Source of the DNA: Clavibacter sp. VKM Ac-2872
GTDB lineage: Bacteria > Actinomycetota > Actinomycetes > Actinomycetales > Microbacteriaceae
Direction of reading: 5' to 3'
NCBI RefSeq assembly: GCF_015351105.1
Contig: NZ_JADKRR010000001.1
Location: 1,159,069-1,223,068, forward strand
DNA length: 64,000 nucleotides
Below are positions 22,000 through 31,447 of the stretch, in pieces (the stretch's first letter is position 1; the number at the start of each line of letters is the position of its first letter). A program made the position numbers and the translations under genes. The notes beneath the pieces are model-generated. The model saw nothing but the letters and a program-made list of their open reading frames with translations, was not told the DNA's origin and ran no database searches.

Positions 22000-22062
22000 G
22001 TGCGTCCGGGGATCCGCATCGGCCGCGGAGTTCCCCGCCCCGGCATCCTCGCCGGGTCGGCC

Positions 22063-22068
22063 TAGGCT
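22063..22068 (+). promoter_or_regulatory. Candidate -10 box (TAGGCT) for pdxH
   Basis: TAGGCT ends 6 nt before the ATG at 22075, without a ribosome binding site. Confidence 0.45.
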
Positions 22069-22074
22069 CGGCGC

Positions 22075-22767
22075 ATGGCAGACGACGATGACTCCACCCC
22101 GGTCCGCGACCTCCTGAGGGGCGCGAAGCCGAAGCCCCACGACTTCCCCGAGCTCGACCCGGAGCACCTCCCGGACGACCCGATCGACCTCGTCATCGAC
22201 TGGATCCGCGACGCCGTCGCCCACGACGCCGCCGAGCCGAACGCGGTCGTGCTCGCGACCGCCGACGCGGACGGACGCCCGAGCGCGCGCACGCTGCTGC
22301 TCAAGGACGTGACGCCCACGGTCGACGACGAGCCGGGCGCCCTCTGGTTCTCGTCCCTCGCCGACAGCCCCAAGGGGCGCGACCTCGAGGCCAACCCGCG
22401 CGCGGCGCTCGTCGCGTACTGGCGGGAGCGCGGGCGCCAGATCCGCGCGACCGGCCCCGTCTTCCACGGCGACCGCGAGGTGAGCGAGCGGGACTTCCTC
22501 TCCCGGCACCCGTCGTCGCGCGCCGAGGTCATCGCGGGCGACCAGAGCGAGCCGATGCCCGACGACGCCGAGCGCGACGCGCGGATCTCCCAGGCGCGTG
22601 AGGCCGTGGAGGCGGATCCGGAGCTCGTCGCCGAGTCGTGGCGCGCCTACGTGCTGCAGCCGACGGTCGTCGAGTTCTGGCAGGCGACCGAGGACCACGG
22701 GCAGCTGCGGATCATGTACCGGTCCGGGCCCGACGGATCCTGGTCGCACACGCTCGTCTGGCCCTGA
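22075..22767 (+). CDS. pdxH: Pyridoxine/pyridoxamine 5'-phosphate oxidase
   Basis: FMN enzyme that oxidises pyridoxamine or pyridoxine phosphate to the cofactor pyridoxal 5'-phosphate; 230 aa, normal for the family. The split-barrel FMN motifs are clear: NAVVLATADADGRPSARTLLLK, ALWFSSLADSPKGRDLEANP and RQIRATG, then FLSRHPSSRAEVIA and SWRAYVLQPTVVEFWQ for PLP binding. The last residues (SHTLVWP) differ from the RLxP ending of E. coli PdxH, so it may be one of the actinobacterial PNPOx variants. TAGGCT precedes the ATG by 6 nt. It stands alone, between tRNA-Arg and a GATase gene. Confidence 0.85.
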   Translation: MADDDDSTPVRDLLRGAKPKPHDFPELDPEHLPDDPIDLVIDWIRDAVAHDAAEPNAVVLATADADGRPSARTLLLKDVTPTVDDEPGALWFSSLADSPKGRDLEANPRAALVAYWRERGRQIRATGPVFHGDREVSERDFLSRHPSSRAEVIAGDQSEPMPDDAERDARISQAREAVEADPELVAESWRAYVLQPTVVEFWQATEDHGQLRIMYRSGPDGSWSHTLVWP

Positions 22768-22846
22768 GACCGGGCGCCGCCGACGCGTGTTGCGGAACAT
22801 GACGCGGGGTGAGCGGATCCCGCGGGCGACGCCGCACACTGGATCC

Positions 22847-23617
22847 ATGCCCGCCCCTCTCCGCCGCCTCGCCGTCGTGCAGGTGACGCGCTCCCGTCCC
22901 GAGGCCCCCGCGTACAACACGCTCGTGCAGGGCCTCAACGCGCGCGTCGCCGAGGTCGCCGACGAGGCGGGCTGGCTGGTCGAGAACATCGCCGCGGAGG
23001 ACGAGGGCGTCGAGTCGCTGCTCGCCCGCACGCGGGAGGCCGACGCGGTCGTCATCATGGGAGGCGAGGACGTCGCCCCGCGCTTCTACGGCGGGCCCGC
23101 CGAGTACGAGGGCCGGTCGACGCACCGCGAGGTCGCCGACGCCGGGCAGATCGCGCTCGTCCGCCGCGCGGTCGCCGAGGGCACGCCGCTGCTCGGGATC
23201 TGCCGCGGCGCCCAGATCGTCAACGTCGCGCTCGGAGGCACCCTCCAGCAGCACATCGAGGGCGTGGGGGAGCACCGCAACGACGCCGAGGAGATCACGG
23301 CCGTCATGCGCGACCACGACGTGCGCGTCGCCGACGGCAGCCGGCTCGCCCGCGTGCTCGGATCCACCGAGGTCGTCGTCCGCAGCGCCCACCACCAGGC
23401 GGTCGACCGCCCCGGCACGGGACTGCGCGTCGTCGCGGTCGCGCCCGACGGCGTGCCGGAGGCGGTCGAGCACGAGAGCGCGCCCGTCATCGGGGTGCAG
23501 TGGCACCCGGAGGACCCGGGCGCCGCGCGCGACCAGCTGCCCGCCCTGCTCGGCGCGCTCGCCGAGGCGTGCGCGCGGCGCGAGCCCGCCGAGACCGCGC
23601 GCACCGCGGCCGCCTGA
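22847..23617 (+). CDS. Class I glutamine amidotransferase-like hydrolase (gamma-glutamyl-GABA hydrolase family)
   Basis: A 256-aa peptidase C26 family protein. The catalytic Cys lies in GICRGAQIVNVALGG (about residue 120) and the His-Glu pair in VIGVQWHPED near the end; MGGEDVAPRFYGG is the family's oxyanion/substrate strand. PuuD-type members cleave gamma-glutamyl-GABA in putrescine breakdown, but no other puu gene is nearby. ATG 22847 follows CACACT by 6 nt and has no ribosome binding site, so the longer upstream frame, which runs into pdxH, is rejected. Confidence 0.87.
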   Translation: MPAPLRRLAVVQVTRSRPEAPAYNTLVQGLNARVAEVADEAGWLVENIAAEDEGVESLLARTREADAVVIMGGEDVAPRFYGGPAEYEGRSTHREVADAGQIALVRRAVAEGTPLLGICRGAQIVNVALGGTLQQHIEGVGEHRNDAEEITAVMRDHDVRVADGSRLARVLGSTEVVVRSAHHQAVDRPGTGLRVVAVAPDGVPEAVEHESAPVIGVQWHPEDPGAARDQLPALLGALAEACARREPAETARTAAA

Positions 23618-23666
23618 GCCGATCTCGACCCGGATGACCGCGGCGCGCATCACCGCGAGGCTCGGG

Positions 23667-24422
23667 TCAGGGCATCACGTCGCCGCTGTTGGGCCCGAGC
23701 GTCTGGCCGACGAAGAGGTTGCCGTCGGGATCCGCCGCGAGCAGCACCGCGGTCGGGGCGACCTCGTCGACCGTGCCGAAGCGGCCGAGGGGCAGCTCCC
23801 GGCGCTTGGCGTCCTTCCAGTCCTCCGAGATGGCGTCGACGAGCGGTGTGGAGATCGGGCCCGGCGCGATCACGTTCGCGAGCACGTTCGACCCGGACAC
23901 CTCGAGCGCCAGCGACTTGGTGAACGCGATGACGCCGGCCTTCGCGGCCGCGTAGTGCGCGAGCCCGACGCCGCCCTTCTGCCCGAGCTGCGACGCGACC
24001 GTGACGATCCGGCCGTCGCGCCGCTCGAGCATCCCCGGCAGCACGGCCCGCGTGAGGAGGAAGACGCTCGTGAGGTCGACGTCGATGGTGCGCTGCCAGG
24101 TCGCCAGGTCCATCTCCGCGACGGGCGCCTCGGTGAGGATGCCGTGCGAGTTGACGAGCACGTCGATCCGGCCGAGCAGCCGCCCGGCCTCCGCGACGGC
24201 CTCCGCGACCCGCGCCTCGTCGGACACGTCGGCGACGACCGCGCCGGCGGCCCCGATGCGGCGCGCCTCCTCGTGCACGGCGGGCGCGAGGTCGAGCAGC
24301 ACGACCTCGGCGCCCGCGAGGACGAAGTGACGGGCGATGGCGGCGCCGATCCCGCTGGCCGCGCCCGTGACGAGCGCGGTGCGCCCGCGGAGCCGGGCGC
24401 TGCGGGGCACGGCGGCGCTCAC
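23667..24422 (-). CDS. SDR family oxidoreductase (last gene of the catabolic operon)
   Basis: Classical SDR, 251 aa. The cofactor loop [15 protein letters not shown] is followed by VVLLDLAPA (Asp after strand 2 favours NAD+), the VNSHGIL variant of NAG, Ser in TVASQ and the YAAAK catalytic YxxxK. The ending [13 protein letters not shown] is like FabG-type sugar or hydroxyacid dehydrogenases. GTG 24422 overlaps the upstream stop by 4 bp. It is the fifth and last gene of the asparaginase-deacetylase-MFS-SDR-SDR operon, so it probably oxidises or reduces an intermediate of that pathway. Confidence 0.88.
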   Translation of the reverse strand: MSAAVPRSARLRGRTALVTGAASGIGAAIARHFVLAGAEVVLLDLAPAVHEEARRIGAAGAVVADVSDEARVAEAVAEAGRLLGRIDVLVNSHGILTEAPVAEMDLATWQRTIDVDLTSVFLLTRAVLPGMLERRDGRIVTVASQLGQKGGVGLAHYAAAKAGVIAFTKSLALEVSGSNVLANVIAPGPISTPLVDAISEDWKDAKRRELPLGRFGTVDEVAPTAVLLAADPDGNLFVGQTLGPNSGDVMP

Positions 24423-25186
24423 TCCTGCATCCGGATCGTCAGGCCGCCGTCGACCGTGAGCGTCTGTCCCGTCACGTAGGCCGCGTCGTCGGACGCGAGG
24501 AACGCGATGACCGACGCGACCTCGTCGGGTCGGCCGACGCGTCCGGCGGGGATGCGGTCGCCCGCGCGCCGGAGGCCGTCGGCCCCGAGGGAGTTGACCG
24601 CGTCGAGCGACTGCGGCGTCTCGATGAGGCCCGGGATCACGGTGTTCGCCCGGATCCCGCGCGACGCGAGCTCCACGGCCGCGCTCCGCACGAGGCCGAC
24701 GACCCCGGCCTTCGCCGTCGCGTAGTGCGCGTGGTCGCCCCAGCCGTAGACGCCGCCCGCGATGGACGACACCGCGACGATCGAGGAGCCGTGGCCGAGG
24801 AGCGGCTCGGCGGCGCGGATGACGCGCATCACGCCGCCGAGGTCGACGCCCAGGACCTCGTCCCACCGCTCGTCGGTCATCGCGCCGAGGGGCGCGCGGC
24901 GGAGGATGCCGGCCGCGGCGATGACGTGGTCCACCTGGCCGTACTCCTCGAGCGCGGCCCGGACGAAGGCGTCGACGGATGCCGTGGAGGCCACGTCGAG
25001 GTCGACGGCGATGCCCGCGCCGCCGACCGCGCGCACGGCCTCGAGCGTCGCGCCCGCGTCGTGCGGGTCGCCGGGGAAGCGGCCGACGACCACGCGGTCA
25101 CCCCGGGCGGCGAGGCGCACGGCGGTGGCGCGGCCGATGCCGGAGGCCCCGCCCGTCACGAGCGAGACGGCAGCGGCGCCGGTCAC
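24419..25186 (-). CDS. SDR family oxidoreductase (fourth gene of the catabolic operon)
   Basis: Classical SDR, 255 aa: [17 protein letters not shown] cofactor loop, then VVVGRFPGD, the AAAGIL (NAG-like) motif, Ser in AVSSIAGG and YATAK as YxxxK. The substrate loop ends with PGLIETPQS and the C-terminus with [11 protein letters not shown]. The Gly-Arg after strand 2 suggests NADP(H) use, in contrast to its neighbour with an Asp there, so the two may run consecutive redox steps or an epimerisation. GTG 25186 overlaps the MFS stop by 4 bp, and its own stop overlaps the next SDR start. Confidence 0.88.
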   Translation of the reverse strand: MTGAAAVSLVTGGASGIGRATAVRLAARGDRVVVGRFPGDPHDAGATLEAVRAVGGAGIAVDLDVASTASVDAFVRAALEEYGQVDHVIAAAGILRRAPLGAMTDERWDEVLGVDLGGVMRVIRAAEPLLGHGSSIVAVSSIAGGVYGWGDHAHYATAKAGVVGLVRSAAVELASRGIRANTVIPGLIETPQSLDAVNSLGADGLRRAGDRIPAGRVGRPDEVASVIAFLASDDAAYVTGQTLTVDGGLTIRMQE

Positions 25187-26559
25187 GCGGTCGCCTCGCG
25201 GGTCTCGCCCGTGGGCTTCGCGAGCAGCATCACGAGGGCCGAGGCGAGGATCCCGCCCGCGCCCACCCACAGCGCCGCCTGGCCGAACGACATCGCGCTC
25301 GCCGTGAGCCCGGTGAGGAGGAAGCCGCCGATGATGGCACCCGGCTGGCTCATGGCGCCGATGAAGCTGGATCCGGTCGCCCGGCAGTCGCTGTCGAAGC
25401 AGCCCGCCTGGAAGAACAGGATCGCCGCGTACGGCCCGAGCAGGAAGAACAGCCCGACCATGTACGCGCCCATGACGAACGTCGGGTCGTCGGGCCCCAG
25501 CAGCATGACCGCGAACGCGAGGCCCGCGATGAGCCAACCGCCCACGATGACGTTGCGGCGGCCGAGCCGGTCGCCCATCCAGCCGTGCGCGAGGTAGCCG
25601 AGCACGCCCACGCAGTTCGACGCGATGATCAGGAGCAGGGCGTTCGACGCGTCGATGTGCTTGCCCGACTCGAGCACCGTGGTGCCGAGCACCGAGAAGG
25701 TCTGGATCCCGAACCAGTTCAGCAGCCACGCCACGCTCAGCACGATGGTGCTGCGCAGGTGCTTCCCCTGGAAGATGCGCGCGATGGGCGCGGACTTCTG
25801 CACGTCGAGCCCGGTGGCGCGCGCGAAGGCGGCCGCCTCGTCGTGCAGGCCCGCGGCGCGCAGCCGGCGGATCTGCTGCTGCGCCACGAACTGCGGGCTC
25901 TCCCGGAGCGTGAGGCAGATGGCCGCGACGACGAGCGCGGGCACGGTCGCGAGGCCGAAGGCGATGCGCCAGCTGCCGGGGCCGAACGCCGTCGTGATCA
26001 GGCCCACGAACGCGGCCGCGAGCAGCGCGCCGAGCGGCCACCCCGTCTGCACCATCGCGTAGACGAAGCCCTTGTTGCGGCGGATCCGCTCGTCCTCGGT
26101 CTGCTCGTAGATCTCGTTGAGGTACGTGGCGTTGATGGACTGCTCAGCGAGGCCCAGGCCGCTGATGCTGCGGATGCCGACGAGCGAGACCGCGCCGGCG
26201 CTGAGCGCGGTCGCGCCGGACGACAGCGCCGTGCCGGTGACCGAGACGACCATGCCGATGCGGCGGCCGAGCCGGTCGACCATCGGGCCGACGAGCAGCA
26301 CGACGACCGCCGTGCCCACGCTCACCAGGGTCGAGACGAGCAGCGACTCGCTCGTGTCCCAGCCGAAGTCGCGCGAGATGTCGGGCAGCAGCGTGCCGAA
26401 CAGGATGAAGTCGTAGACGGCGATGGTCCACGCGAGGAAGGCGATGCCCGTGACCCGGCGGGTCTGGCGGACGCTGACCCTCTCGAGGCCGGCGGGGAGG
26501 GCGCTCGCGGGGGCGGCGCCCGCGGGCGCGGCGTCGGGACGGGAGGTGTCGGTGCTCAT
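25183..26559 (-). CDS. MFS transporter (metabolite:H+ symporter type)
   Basis: Twelve-helix major facilitator, 458 aa. The signature loop [16 protein letters not shown] follows helix 2, and [12 protein letters not shown] repeats it after helix 8. Cytosolic termini are hydrophilic. The first helix motif [17 protein letters not shown], with its Asp in helix 1, resembles aromatic-acid/H+ symporters and shikimate or benzoate carriers. Helix 10-11 loop [21 protein letters not shown] is typical of that branch. It would import the substrate metabolised by the deacetylase and asparaginase encoded upstream. It lies 34 bp after the deacetylase gene and overlaps the next SDR by 4 bp. Confidence 0.9.
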   Translation of the reverse strand: MSTDTSRPDAAPAGAAPASALPAGLERVSVRQTRRVTGIAFLAWTIAVYDFILFGTLLPDISRDFGWDTSESLLVSTLVSVGTAVVVLLVGPMVDRLGRRIGMVVSVTGTALSSGATALSAGAVSLVGIRSISGLGLAEQSINATYLNEIYEQTEDERIRRNKGFVYAMVQTGWPLGALLAAAFVGLITTAFGPGSWRIAFGLATVPALVVAAICLTLRESPQFVAQQQIRRLRAAGLHDEAAAFARATGLDVQKSAPIARIFQGKHLRSTIVLSVAWLLNWFGIQTFSVLGTTVLESGKHIDASNALLLIIASNCVGVLGYLAHGWMGDRLGRRNVIVGGWLIAGLAFAVMLLGPDDPTFVMGAYMVGLFFLLGPYAAILFFQAGCFDSDCRATGSSFIGAMSQPGAIIGGFLLTGLTASAMSFGQAALWVGAGGILASALVMLLAKPTGETREATA

Positions 26560-26593
26560 GGTGGTGGTCTCCTGCGGTCGGTCGTGGCGCGGA

Positions 26594-27484
26594 TCAGGGG
26601 ACGCGCGGGGTGCGCGGGGAGCGTCGCTGGAAGTCCTGGGCGATCTCGTCGAAGGTCGCCCAGCGCACGCCCTCGTGCGAGTTGATGTGGGCGATGAGCC
26701 GCTCGAGCATGAGGAGCACCTGCGGCCGGCCCGAGACGTCGGGGTGGATCGTGAACGTGAAGACGCCGTAGTCCTGCTCGCGGTAGACCCAGTCGAACTG
26801 GTCGCGCCACATCTCCTCGAGGTGGCGGGGGTTCACGAAGCCGTGGCTGTTCGGGCTGCCCTTGACGAACATCATGGGAGGCAGGTCGTCGAGGTACCAC
26901 GACGCGGGGATCTCCACGAGGTCGGTCTCCTCGCCGCGCACGAGCGGGTGCATCCAGCTGGCGGCGTCCTTCGTGTAGTCGATGCCCTGCCACGTGTCGC
27001 CGACGCGCACGTAGTACGGCTCGAAGTCGCGGTGCATGAGCGAGTGGTCGTAGCGGATCCCGCGCTCGATCAGGAGCTCGTTGGTCACGCGCGAGAACTC
27101 CCACCACGGGGCCACGTAGCCGGTGGGCCGGCGTCCGGCGCGCGACTCGATGAGCTCGATGGAGCGGTCGAGCACGTCGGCCTCCTGCTGGCGCGACATC
27201 TCGATGGGGTTCTCGTGGCTGTAGCCGTGCGCGCCGATCTCGTGCCCGGCGGCGACGACCTGGTCGAACTCGCGCGGGAACGTCTCGATGGAGTGGCCCG
27301 GCCAGAACCAGGTGGAGGGCAGGCCGTGCTTGGCGAGCAGCGCGTTGAGGCGCGGCACGCCGACCTCGCCCGCGAACAGGCCGCGGGAGATGTCGCCGGG
27401 GGAGTCCTGCCCGCCGTACGAGCCGAGCCAGCCGCTCACGGCGTCGACGTCGATGCCGAACGCGATGATGATGTCCTTGGCCAT
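26594..27484 (-). CDS. Polysaccharide deacetylase family protein, PuuE/HpPgdA-like
   Basis: A 296-aa NodB-fold amidohydrolase. [18 protein letters not shown] at the N-terminus carries the metal-binding Asp, and [14 protein letters not shown] the HxxxH metal pair. [17 protein letters not shown] and the [17 protein letters not shown] block are typical of the PuuE/HpPgdA branch, whose known activities are allantoin/uric-acid ring chemistry and cyclic-imidase-like hydrolysis, not peptidoglycan deacetylation. There is no signal peptide, so it acts in the cytosol on an imported compound. It lies 22 bp after an asparaginase gene and upstream of an MFS gene, fitting ring opening followed by amide hydrolysis. 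Confidence 0.87.
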   Translation of the reverse strand: MAKDIIIAFGIDVDAVSGWLGSYGGQDSPGDISRGLFAGEVGVPRLNALLAKHGLPSTWFWPGHSIETFPREFDQVVAAGHEIGAHGYSHENPIEMSRQQEADVLDRSIELIESRAGRRPTGYVAPWWEFSRVTNELLIERGIRYDHSLMHRDFEPYYVRVGDTWQGIDYTKDAASWMHPLVRGEETDLVEIPASWYLDDLPPMMFVKGSPNSHGFVNPRHLEEMWRDQFDWVYREQDYGVFTFTIHPDVSGRPQVLLMLERLIAHINSHEGVRWATFDEIAQDFQRRSPRTPRVP

Positions 27485-27506
27485 GGGGGTCCTTTCGGGT
27501 GATGGG

Positions 27507-28532
27507 TCAGGCAGGCAGGGCGCCGGCCGGGGTCGGGAGGGGGAGCGCGGGGTCGGCGGCGGCGGCCAGCAGGCGGCGCGCCTCGTCGACGGGACGGTGG
27601 TCGAGGAGCAGGGCCACGAGGATCCGGGCCTGCGCCACGGAGAGCCGGCCGATGGGCACGGCGCCGGCGCGCACGGCGTCCGCCCCGCCGCCGTCGCCGT
27701 AGATCCCGGCCACCGGTCCCTCGGCCACGCGCGTGCCGAGCGCGACGAGGACGCCCGCGTCGACGGCCGCGCGGATCTCCGGCACGAGCGCCAGGTTCGC
27801 GTTGCCGGCACCCGTGCCCACCACGACGAGGCCCGCGGCGCCCGCGGCGATCGCGGCGCGGAAGAGCACGGCGTCGGCGCCGGGGTGGACGGTGACGCAG
27901 TCCACGCGGATCCGGTCGAAGCGGGGCGTGGGCGCGGGGAGGACGGGGAGCGCGCGCGGCCGGCGGGTCATCCGGACGGCGTCGCCGGTGACGCGGCCGA
28001 GGGGCGCGCCGTCGCGGGCGGCGAAGGCGTCGGGATCGAGCGTGCGGGCCTTCACCAGCCCGTCGGCGGCGAGGACGCGCGAGGCGAACACGGCGAGCAC
28101 GCCGGCCCCGCGTGCCTCGGGCGACGCGGCGACGACGATGGCGTCGCGCAGGTTCCCGGGTCCGTCGCCCTCCGGGTCGTCGGCCGAGCGCTGGGCGCCG
28201 GTGAGCACCACGGGCCGCGGGTCGTCCGTCACCAGGTCGAGGAGGAACGCCGTCTCCTCGAGGGTGTCCGTGCCGTGCGTCACGACCACGCCGTCGACGT
28301 CGTCGCGGGCGAGCGCCTCGGCGACCGCGTCCGCGATCGTGCGGAGGTCGCCGTGCGTGAGCGCGAACGAGTTGACCCGGAGGATGTCGCGCGTGGCGAC
28401 GGTGACGCCGGGCGGGAGGGCGGGCACGGATCCGAGCAGGCGCTCGGCGGGATCGGCGGCGACCGCGGACCCGTCGGCGCGTGCGCGCGAGGAGATGGTC
28501 CCGCCGGTGGCGAGCACGAGGACGTGGGGCAT
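27507..28532 (-). CDS. Asparaginase/glutaminase family amidohydrolase
   Basis: L-asparaginase family, 341 aa. The first catalytic Thr lies in LATGGTISS (residues about 8-16) and the second motif [16 protein letters not shown] near residue 87 carries Thr-Asp; a Lys pair-partner follows in LVKARTLD. There is no signal peptide, so it is a cytosolic (type I-like) enzyme. It is the first gene of the five-gene operon and starts 21 bp from the LacI operator palindrome. Besides asparagine it could hydrolyse a half-amide such as succinamate made by the neighbouring deacetylase-like enzyme; this is inference from context. Confidence 0.88.
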   Translation of the reverse strand: MPHVLVLATGGTISSRARADGSAVAADPAERLLGSVPALPPGVTVATRDILRVNSFALTHGDLRTIADAVAEALARDDVDGVVVTHGTDTLEETAFLLDLVTDDPRPVVLTGAQRSADDPEGDGPGNLRDAIVVAASPEARGAGVLAVFASRVLAADGLVKARTLDPDAFAARDGAPLGRVTGDAVRMTRRPRALPVLPAPTPRFDRIRVDCVTVHPGADAVLFRAAIAAGAAGLVVVGTGAGNANLALVPEIRAAVDAGVLVALGTRVAEGPVAGIYGDGGGADAVRAGAVPIGRLSVAQARILVALLLDHRPVDEARRLLAAAADPALPLPTPAGALPA

Positions 28533-28552
28533 GCGGACGATCCTGCGATGCA

Positions 28553-28575
28553 CAAACGATTGCGTCAATGGTTTG
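28553..28575. promoter_or_regulatory. Palindromic LacI-type operator
   Basis: The 23-mer reads CAAAC-G-ATTG-CGT-CAAT-G-GTTTG: nine of the eleven arm positions pair symmetrically around a CGT centre. It lies 21 bp before the asparaginase start and 128 bp before the LacI-family start, in the only divergent gap of the cluster. A central CG between AT-rich half-sites is typical of LacI-family operators. Confidence 0.8.
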
Positions 28576-28702
28576 CGTCGAACGATCACGTTGCCGTCCT
28601 GTTGCGGGGATGTTTCCCCGTCGGGCGCCCGTCGGCCACCCGCGGGTCGCCCGCTGCCGGTGCCGGGCGCTGTGCCATGCTGATCCGGGTGAGGAGCCAC
28701 GA

Positions 28703-29731
28703 GTGACCCGGAAGCGCCAGCCGCCCACCACGCAGCGCATGATCGCCGAGCTCGCCGGCGTCAGCATCACGACCGTCTCCCGCGTGCTCAACTCCCGCGA
28801 GGAGCACCCCGGCCGGTGGGCCGGGCCCGAGACCGTCGCCGCCATCCTCGACATCGCCGAGCGCAGCGGCTACCGGCGGAATCCGCACGCCGCGAGCCTG
28901 CGCACCTCCCGCTCCGACCTCGTCGGCGTCCTGGTCCCGCGCCTCCAGGACTACGTGCTCGCCACCGTCTACGAGGGCATCGACGAGGCGGCCACCGAGC
29001 GCGGCATCTCCACCTTCGTCACGAACAGCCTCGACCGGCCGGACCTCCAGCGCAGCCGCACCCGGAGCATGCTCGACCGCCGGGTCGACGGCATGATCTT
29101 CGGCGACGCGCACCTCGACGACCCGCTGCTCGACGAGCTGGCCGAGGAGGGCGTGCCCTTCGTGCTCGTCTCCCGTCGCCGCGGCGACCACGTGGCCGTC
29201 ACGTGCGACGACGTGGCGGGCGGCCGGCTCGCGGCCGAGCACCTCATCGCCGAGGGACGCACCCGGCCGGCCGTGCTCGCGGGCATGTCCTTCGCGTCCA
29301 CCGCGGTCGACCGCACGCGCGGCTTCCTCGAGGCGTACGCCGCGGCCGGGATGCCCGTGCCGCCCGAGCGCGTGATCCAGCGGGGCTTCGACGCGGCGGC
29401 GGGCCGGGAGGCGACCGAGGCGGTGCTGCGCGACGGCCCGGCGCCGGACGCGCTCTTCGCGACCAACGACTTCGCGGCGATCGGCGCGATGGGGGCGCTG
29501 CGCGACGCGGGCCTGTCGGTGCCCGACGACGTCGCGCTCGTCGGCTACAACGACACCGCGCTCGCCGCATCCGGATCCATCGGGCTCACGAGCGTGCGCT
29601 CGCCCGTGCACGAGATGGGGCGGCTCGCGCTGGAGACGCTCCTCGCGCTCGTCGACGGGCGTGAGGCCGCCTCCCGGATGCTCGAGCCGATGCTCGTCGC
29701 CCGCGCGTCGACGGGGCCCCGCACGCGCTGA
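28703..29731 (+). CDS. LacI family transcriptional regulator
   Basis: A 342-aa repressor with an N-terminal helix-turn-helix (MIAELAGVSITTVSRVLNSR) and hinge, then a periplasmic-binding-protein-like effector domain (SDLVGVLVPRL..., VTCDDVAGGRLAAEHLI, DALFATNDFAAIGAMGAL, DDVALVGYNDT). GTG 28703 has GAGGAG 7-9 nt upstream; longer in-frame extensions cover the intergenic operator and are rejected. It is divergent from the asparaginase operon and presumably represses it until the imported substrate or an intermediate binds. LacI regulators mostly sense sugars, so the effector may contain a sugar or polyol. Confidence 0.92.
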   Translation: MTRKRQPPTTQRMIAELAGVSITTVSRVLNSREEHPGRWAGPETVAAILDIAERSGYRRNPHAASLRTSRSDLVGVLVPRLQDYVLATVYEGIDEAATERGISTFVTNSLDRPDLQRSRTRSMLDRRVDGMIFGDAHLDDPLLDELAEEGVPFVLVSRRRGDHVAVTCDDVAGGRLAAEHLIAEGRTRPAVLAGMSFASTAVDRTRGFLEAYAAAGMPVPPERVIQRGFDAAAGREATEAVLRDGPAPDALFATNDFAAIGAMGALRDAGLSVPDDVALVGYNDTALAASGSIGLTSVRSPVHEMGRLALETLLALVDGREAASRMLEPMLVARASTGPRTR

Positions 29732-29788
29732 GCGGCGGTGACGCCGGGCGCGCACGGGGTCGAGCGGATCCGATGCCACGATGGACGC

Positions 29789-30583
29789 ATGCGCCGCGAC
29801 GTCTCCTCCATGCTCGAGCTGCAGGTATCCGGCGAGAGCGAGATGGCCTTCGCGGTCGCCGTCGCCCGGGGCGCGGAGATCGCGTCCGAGCACCTCTCCT
29901 TCGCAATCGACGGCCGCCCGATCGAGGCGACCGAGGTGGTCGACCGGCACGACACCCGCCTGCACGTGCTGACGACCGGCGCGGGAGCCCTCACGATGGA
30001 GTACCGCGCCACGGTCACGGGCCGCCGAGACCCCGCGCCCGTCGACGACGTCGACCTGTGGATCTACCGCCGCCCGAGCCGCTACTGCGAGTCGGACACG
30101 CTGTTCCCCACGGCCCGCGGCGAGTTCCGCGGCCTCGACGGCCTGCCCCTCCTCGCGGCCGTGCGCGCGTTCGTCGCCGGGTCGCTCCGGTACGCGCCGG
30201 GATCCAGCCTCCCGACCGACGGCGCCGTCCGCACGCTGCTCGCCCGCCGCGGCGTCTGCCGCGACTACGCCCACCTCGTGATCGCGATGCTCCGCGCTCT
30301 CGACGTGCCCGCGCGCCTCGCGGCCGTGTACGCGCCGGGCCTCAGCCCCATGGACTTCCACGCGGTCGCCGAGGCGTGGGTCGACGGCGCGTGGCACGTC
30401 GTCGACGCGACCGGGCTCGCGCCGCGGCAGAGCCTGCTGCGGATCTCCACGGGTCGCGACGCGTCCGACACCGCGTTCCTCACGAACACGCGGAGCCTCG
30501 TGACCATCTCGCGCATGGAGGTCCTGGCGACGGTCGACGAGCTGCCGGTCGACGACGCGGCCGCGGCCGTGCGCCTGGGCTGA
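29789..30583 (+). CDS. Transglutaminase-like cysteine protease-fold protein
   Basis: A 264-aa protein with an N-terminal beta-rich domain (residues 1-110, the bacterial transglutaminase-like N-terminal region) and a transglutaminase core. The catalytic triad is visible: Cys157 in RRGVCRDYAHL, His191 in DFHAVAEAW and Asp206 in HVVDATG. There is no signal peptide. Bacterial relatives act as peptidases or ligases of unknown target; some sit beside peptide-bond-forming genes, but no such partner is here. ATG 29789 follows CACGAT by 6 nt, again with no ribosome binding site. Confidence 0.87.
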   Translation: MRRDVSSMLELQVSGESEMAFAVAVARGAEIASEHLSFAIDGRPIEATEVVDRHDTRLHVLTTGAGALTMEYRATVTGRRDPAPVDDVDLWIYRRPSRYCESDTLFPTARGEFRGLDGLPLLAAVRAFVAGSLRYAPGSSLPTDGAVRTLLARRGVCRDYAHLVIAMLRALDVPARLAAVYAPGLSPMDFHAVAEAWVDGAWHVVDATGLAPRQSLLRISTGRDASDTAFLTNTRSLVTISRMEVLATVDELPVDDAAAAVRLG

Positions 30584-30592
30584 CGCGCCGGA

Positions 30593-31246
30593 TCAGCCGC
30601 CGACGGTCGTCAGCACCGCGTTGCCGAGGTCGGCGTGGTCGCCCGGCTCGTAGAACGACGCGGAGCGCATGACGATCATGTGCTTCGAGGAGTAGATGGT
30701 GGCGACGCCGACGGCGTCCTCGAGCTCGAAGTAGGCCTCGACGCCGGACGGGTAGCCCGCGATGGGGTCCGCCAGGAGGATGGCGGCGTCGCGGCGGGAC
30801 TGGAGCTCCGCGGCGACGGGCTGGGCCACGTCGATCTCGACCGCGGTGCCGTCCGACGACCGGAACGCGCACGCGATGCCCTGCATCGTGAGGACGTCGG
30901 CGCGCAGGCCGTCGGTGGAGGTGTCGGCAGGGAGCGCCTCGCTCGCGAAGCCCTTCCCGAACTCGGCGAGGTCGGGCAGGAGCTGGGCGCACGTGGTGCT
31001 GACCGGGGTGCCCTTGGGCGGCGCGGGCGTGGGCGAGGCGGCGGCTCCGCTGCCGGATCCGCCGCCCGGGGCCTCGCCGCCGCCGCTGCCGCCCGCGCTC
31101 GCCGACGGGTCCGGCGTCGTGGGCTGCAGGGGAGCGGGGTTCGAGCAGCCCGCGAGGAGCATGGCCACCGCGAGGCCGGCGGCCGCGGCGGCCGGGACGG
31201 TGCGCGCGCGGAGGGAGCGGGTGGGCGCGGGGAGGCGGGCGGGCAT
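30593..31246 (-). CDS. Putative lipoprotein, unknown function
   Basis: A 217-aa exported lipoprotein. Arg-rich start, hydrophobic segment (residues about 18-31) and lipobox LLAGC with the lipidated Cys34. Residues about 35-85 are a Gly/Ser/Pro-rich linker. The C-terminal domain (about 85-215) has two Cys ([10 protein letters not shown] and GIACAFRSS) that could form a disulfide and no enzyme motif I know. AAGGAG stands 8 nt before the ATG at 31246. It converges on the transglutaminase-like gene with a 9-bp gap and diverges from argS. Confidence 0.75.
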   Translation of the reverse strand: MPARLPAPTRSLRARTVPAAAAAGLAVAMLLAGCSNPAPLQPTTPDPSASAGGSGGGEAPGGGSGSGAAASPTPAPPKGTPVSTTCAQLLPDLAEFGKGFASEALPADTSTDGLRADVLTMQGIACAFRSSDGTAVEIDVAQPVAAELQSRRDAAILLADPIAGYPSGVEAYFELEDAVGVATIYSSKHMIVMRSASFYEPGDHADLGNAVLTTVGG

Positions 31247-31433
31247 GGTGGTGCTCCTTCGGATCCGGGCGCGCCGCGGGGTGCGACGCTCGGCGCGCGG
31301 CGATGGTGCCACGAGCGGGAGGCGGGATCGACACCCTACCGAGGCCGGACGGGGCCCCGCTGGGACGCTCCCGGCGCGCCGGGAGGAGCGCGCGCGGGCA
31401 CGCGTGACGGGCAGGACGGGCCGCGCCCGCCGG

Positions 31434-31439
31434 TAGGAT
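31434..31439 (+). promoter_or_regulatory. Candidate -10 box (TAGGAT) for argS
   Basis: TAGGAT ends 8 nt before the ATG at 31448; no Shine-Dalgarno sequence is visible. Confidence 0.45.
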
Positions 31440-31447
31440 CGATCCCC

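Noticed and set aside
21865-22075. Phage or island attachment site at tRNA-Arg
   Set aside because: No integrase, no direct repeat of the tRNA 3' end and no composition change downstream; pdxH follows directly.
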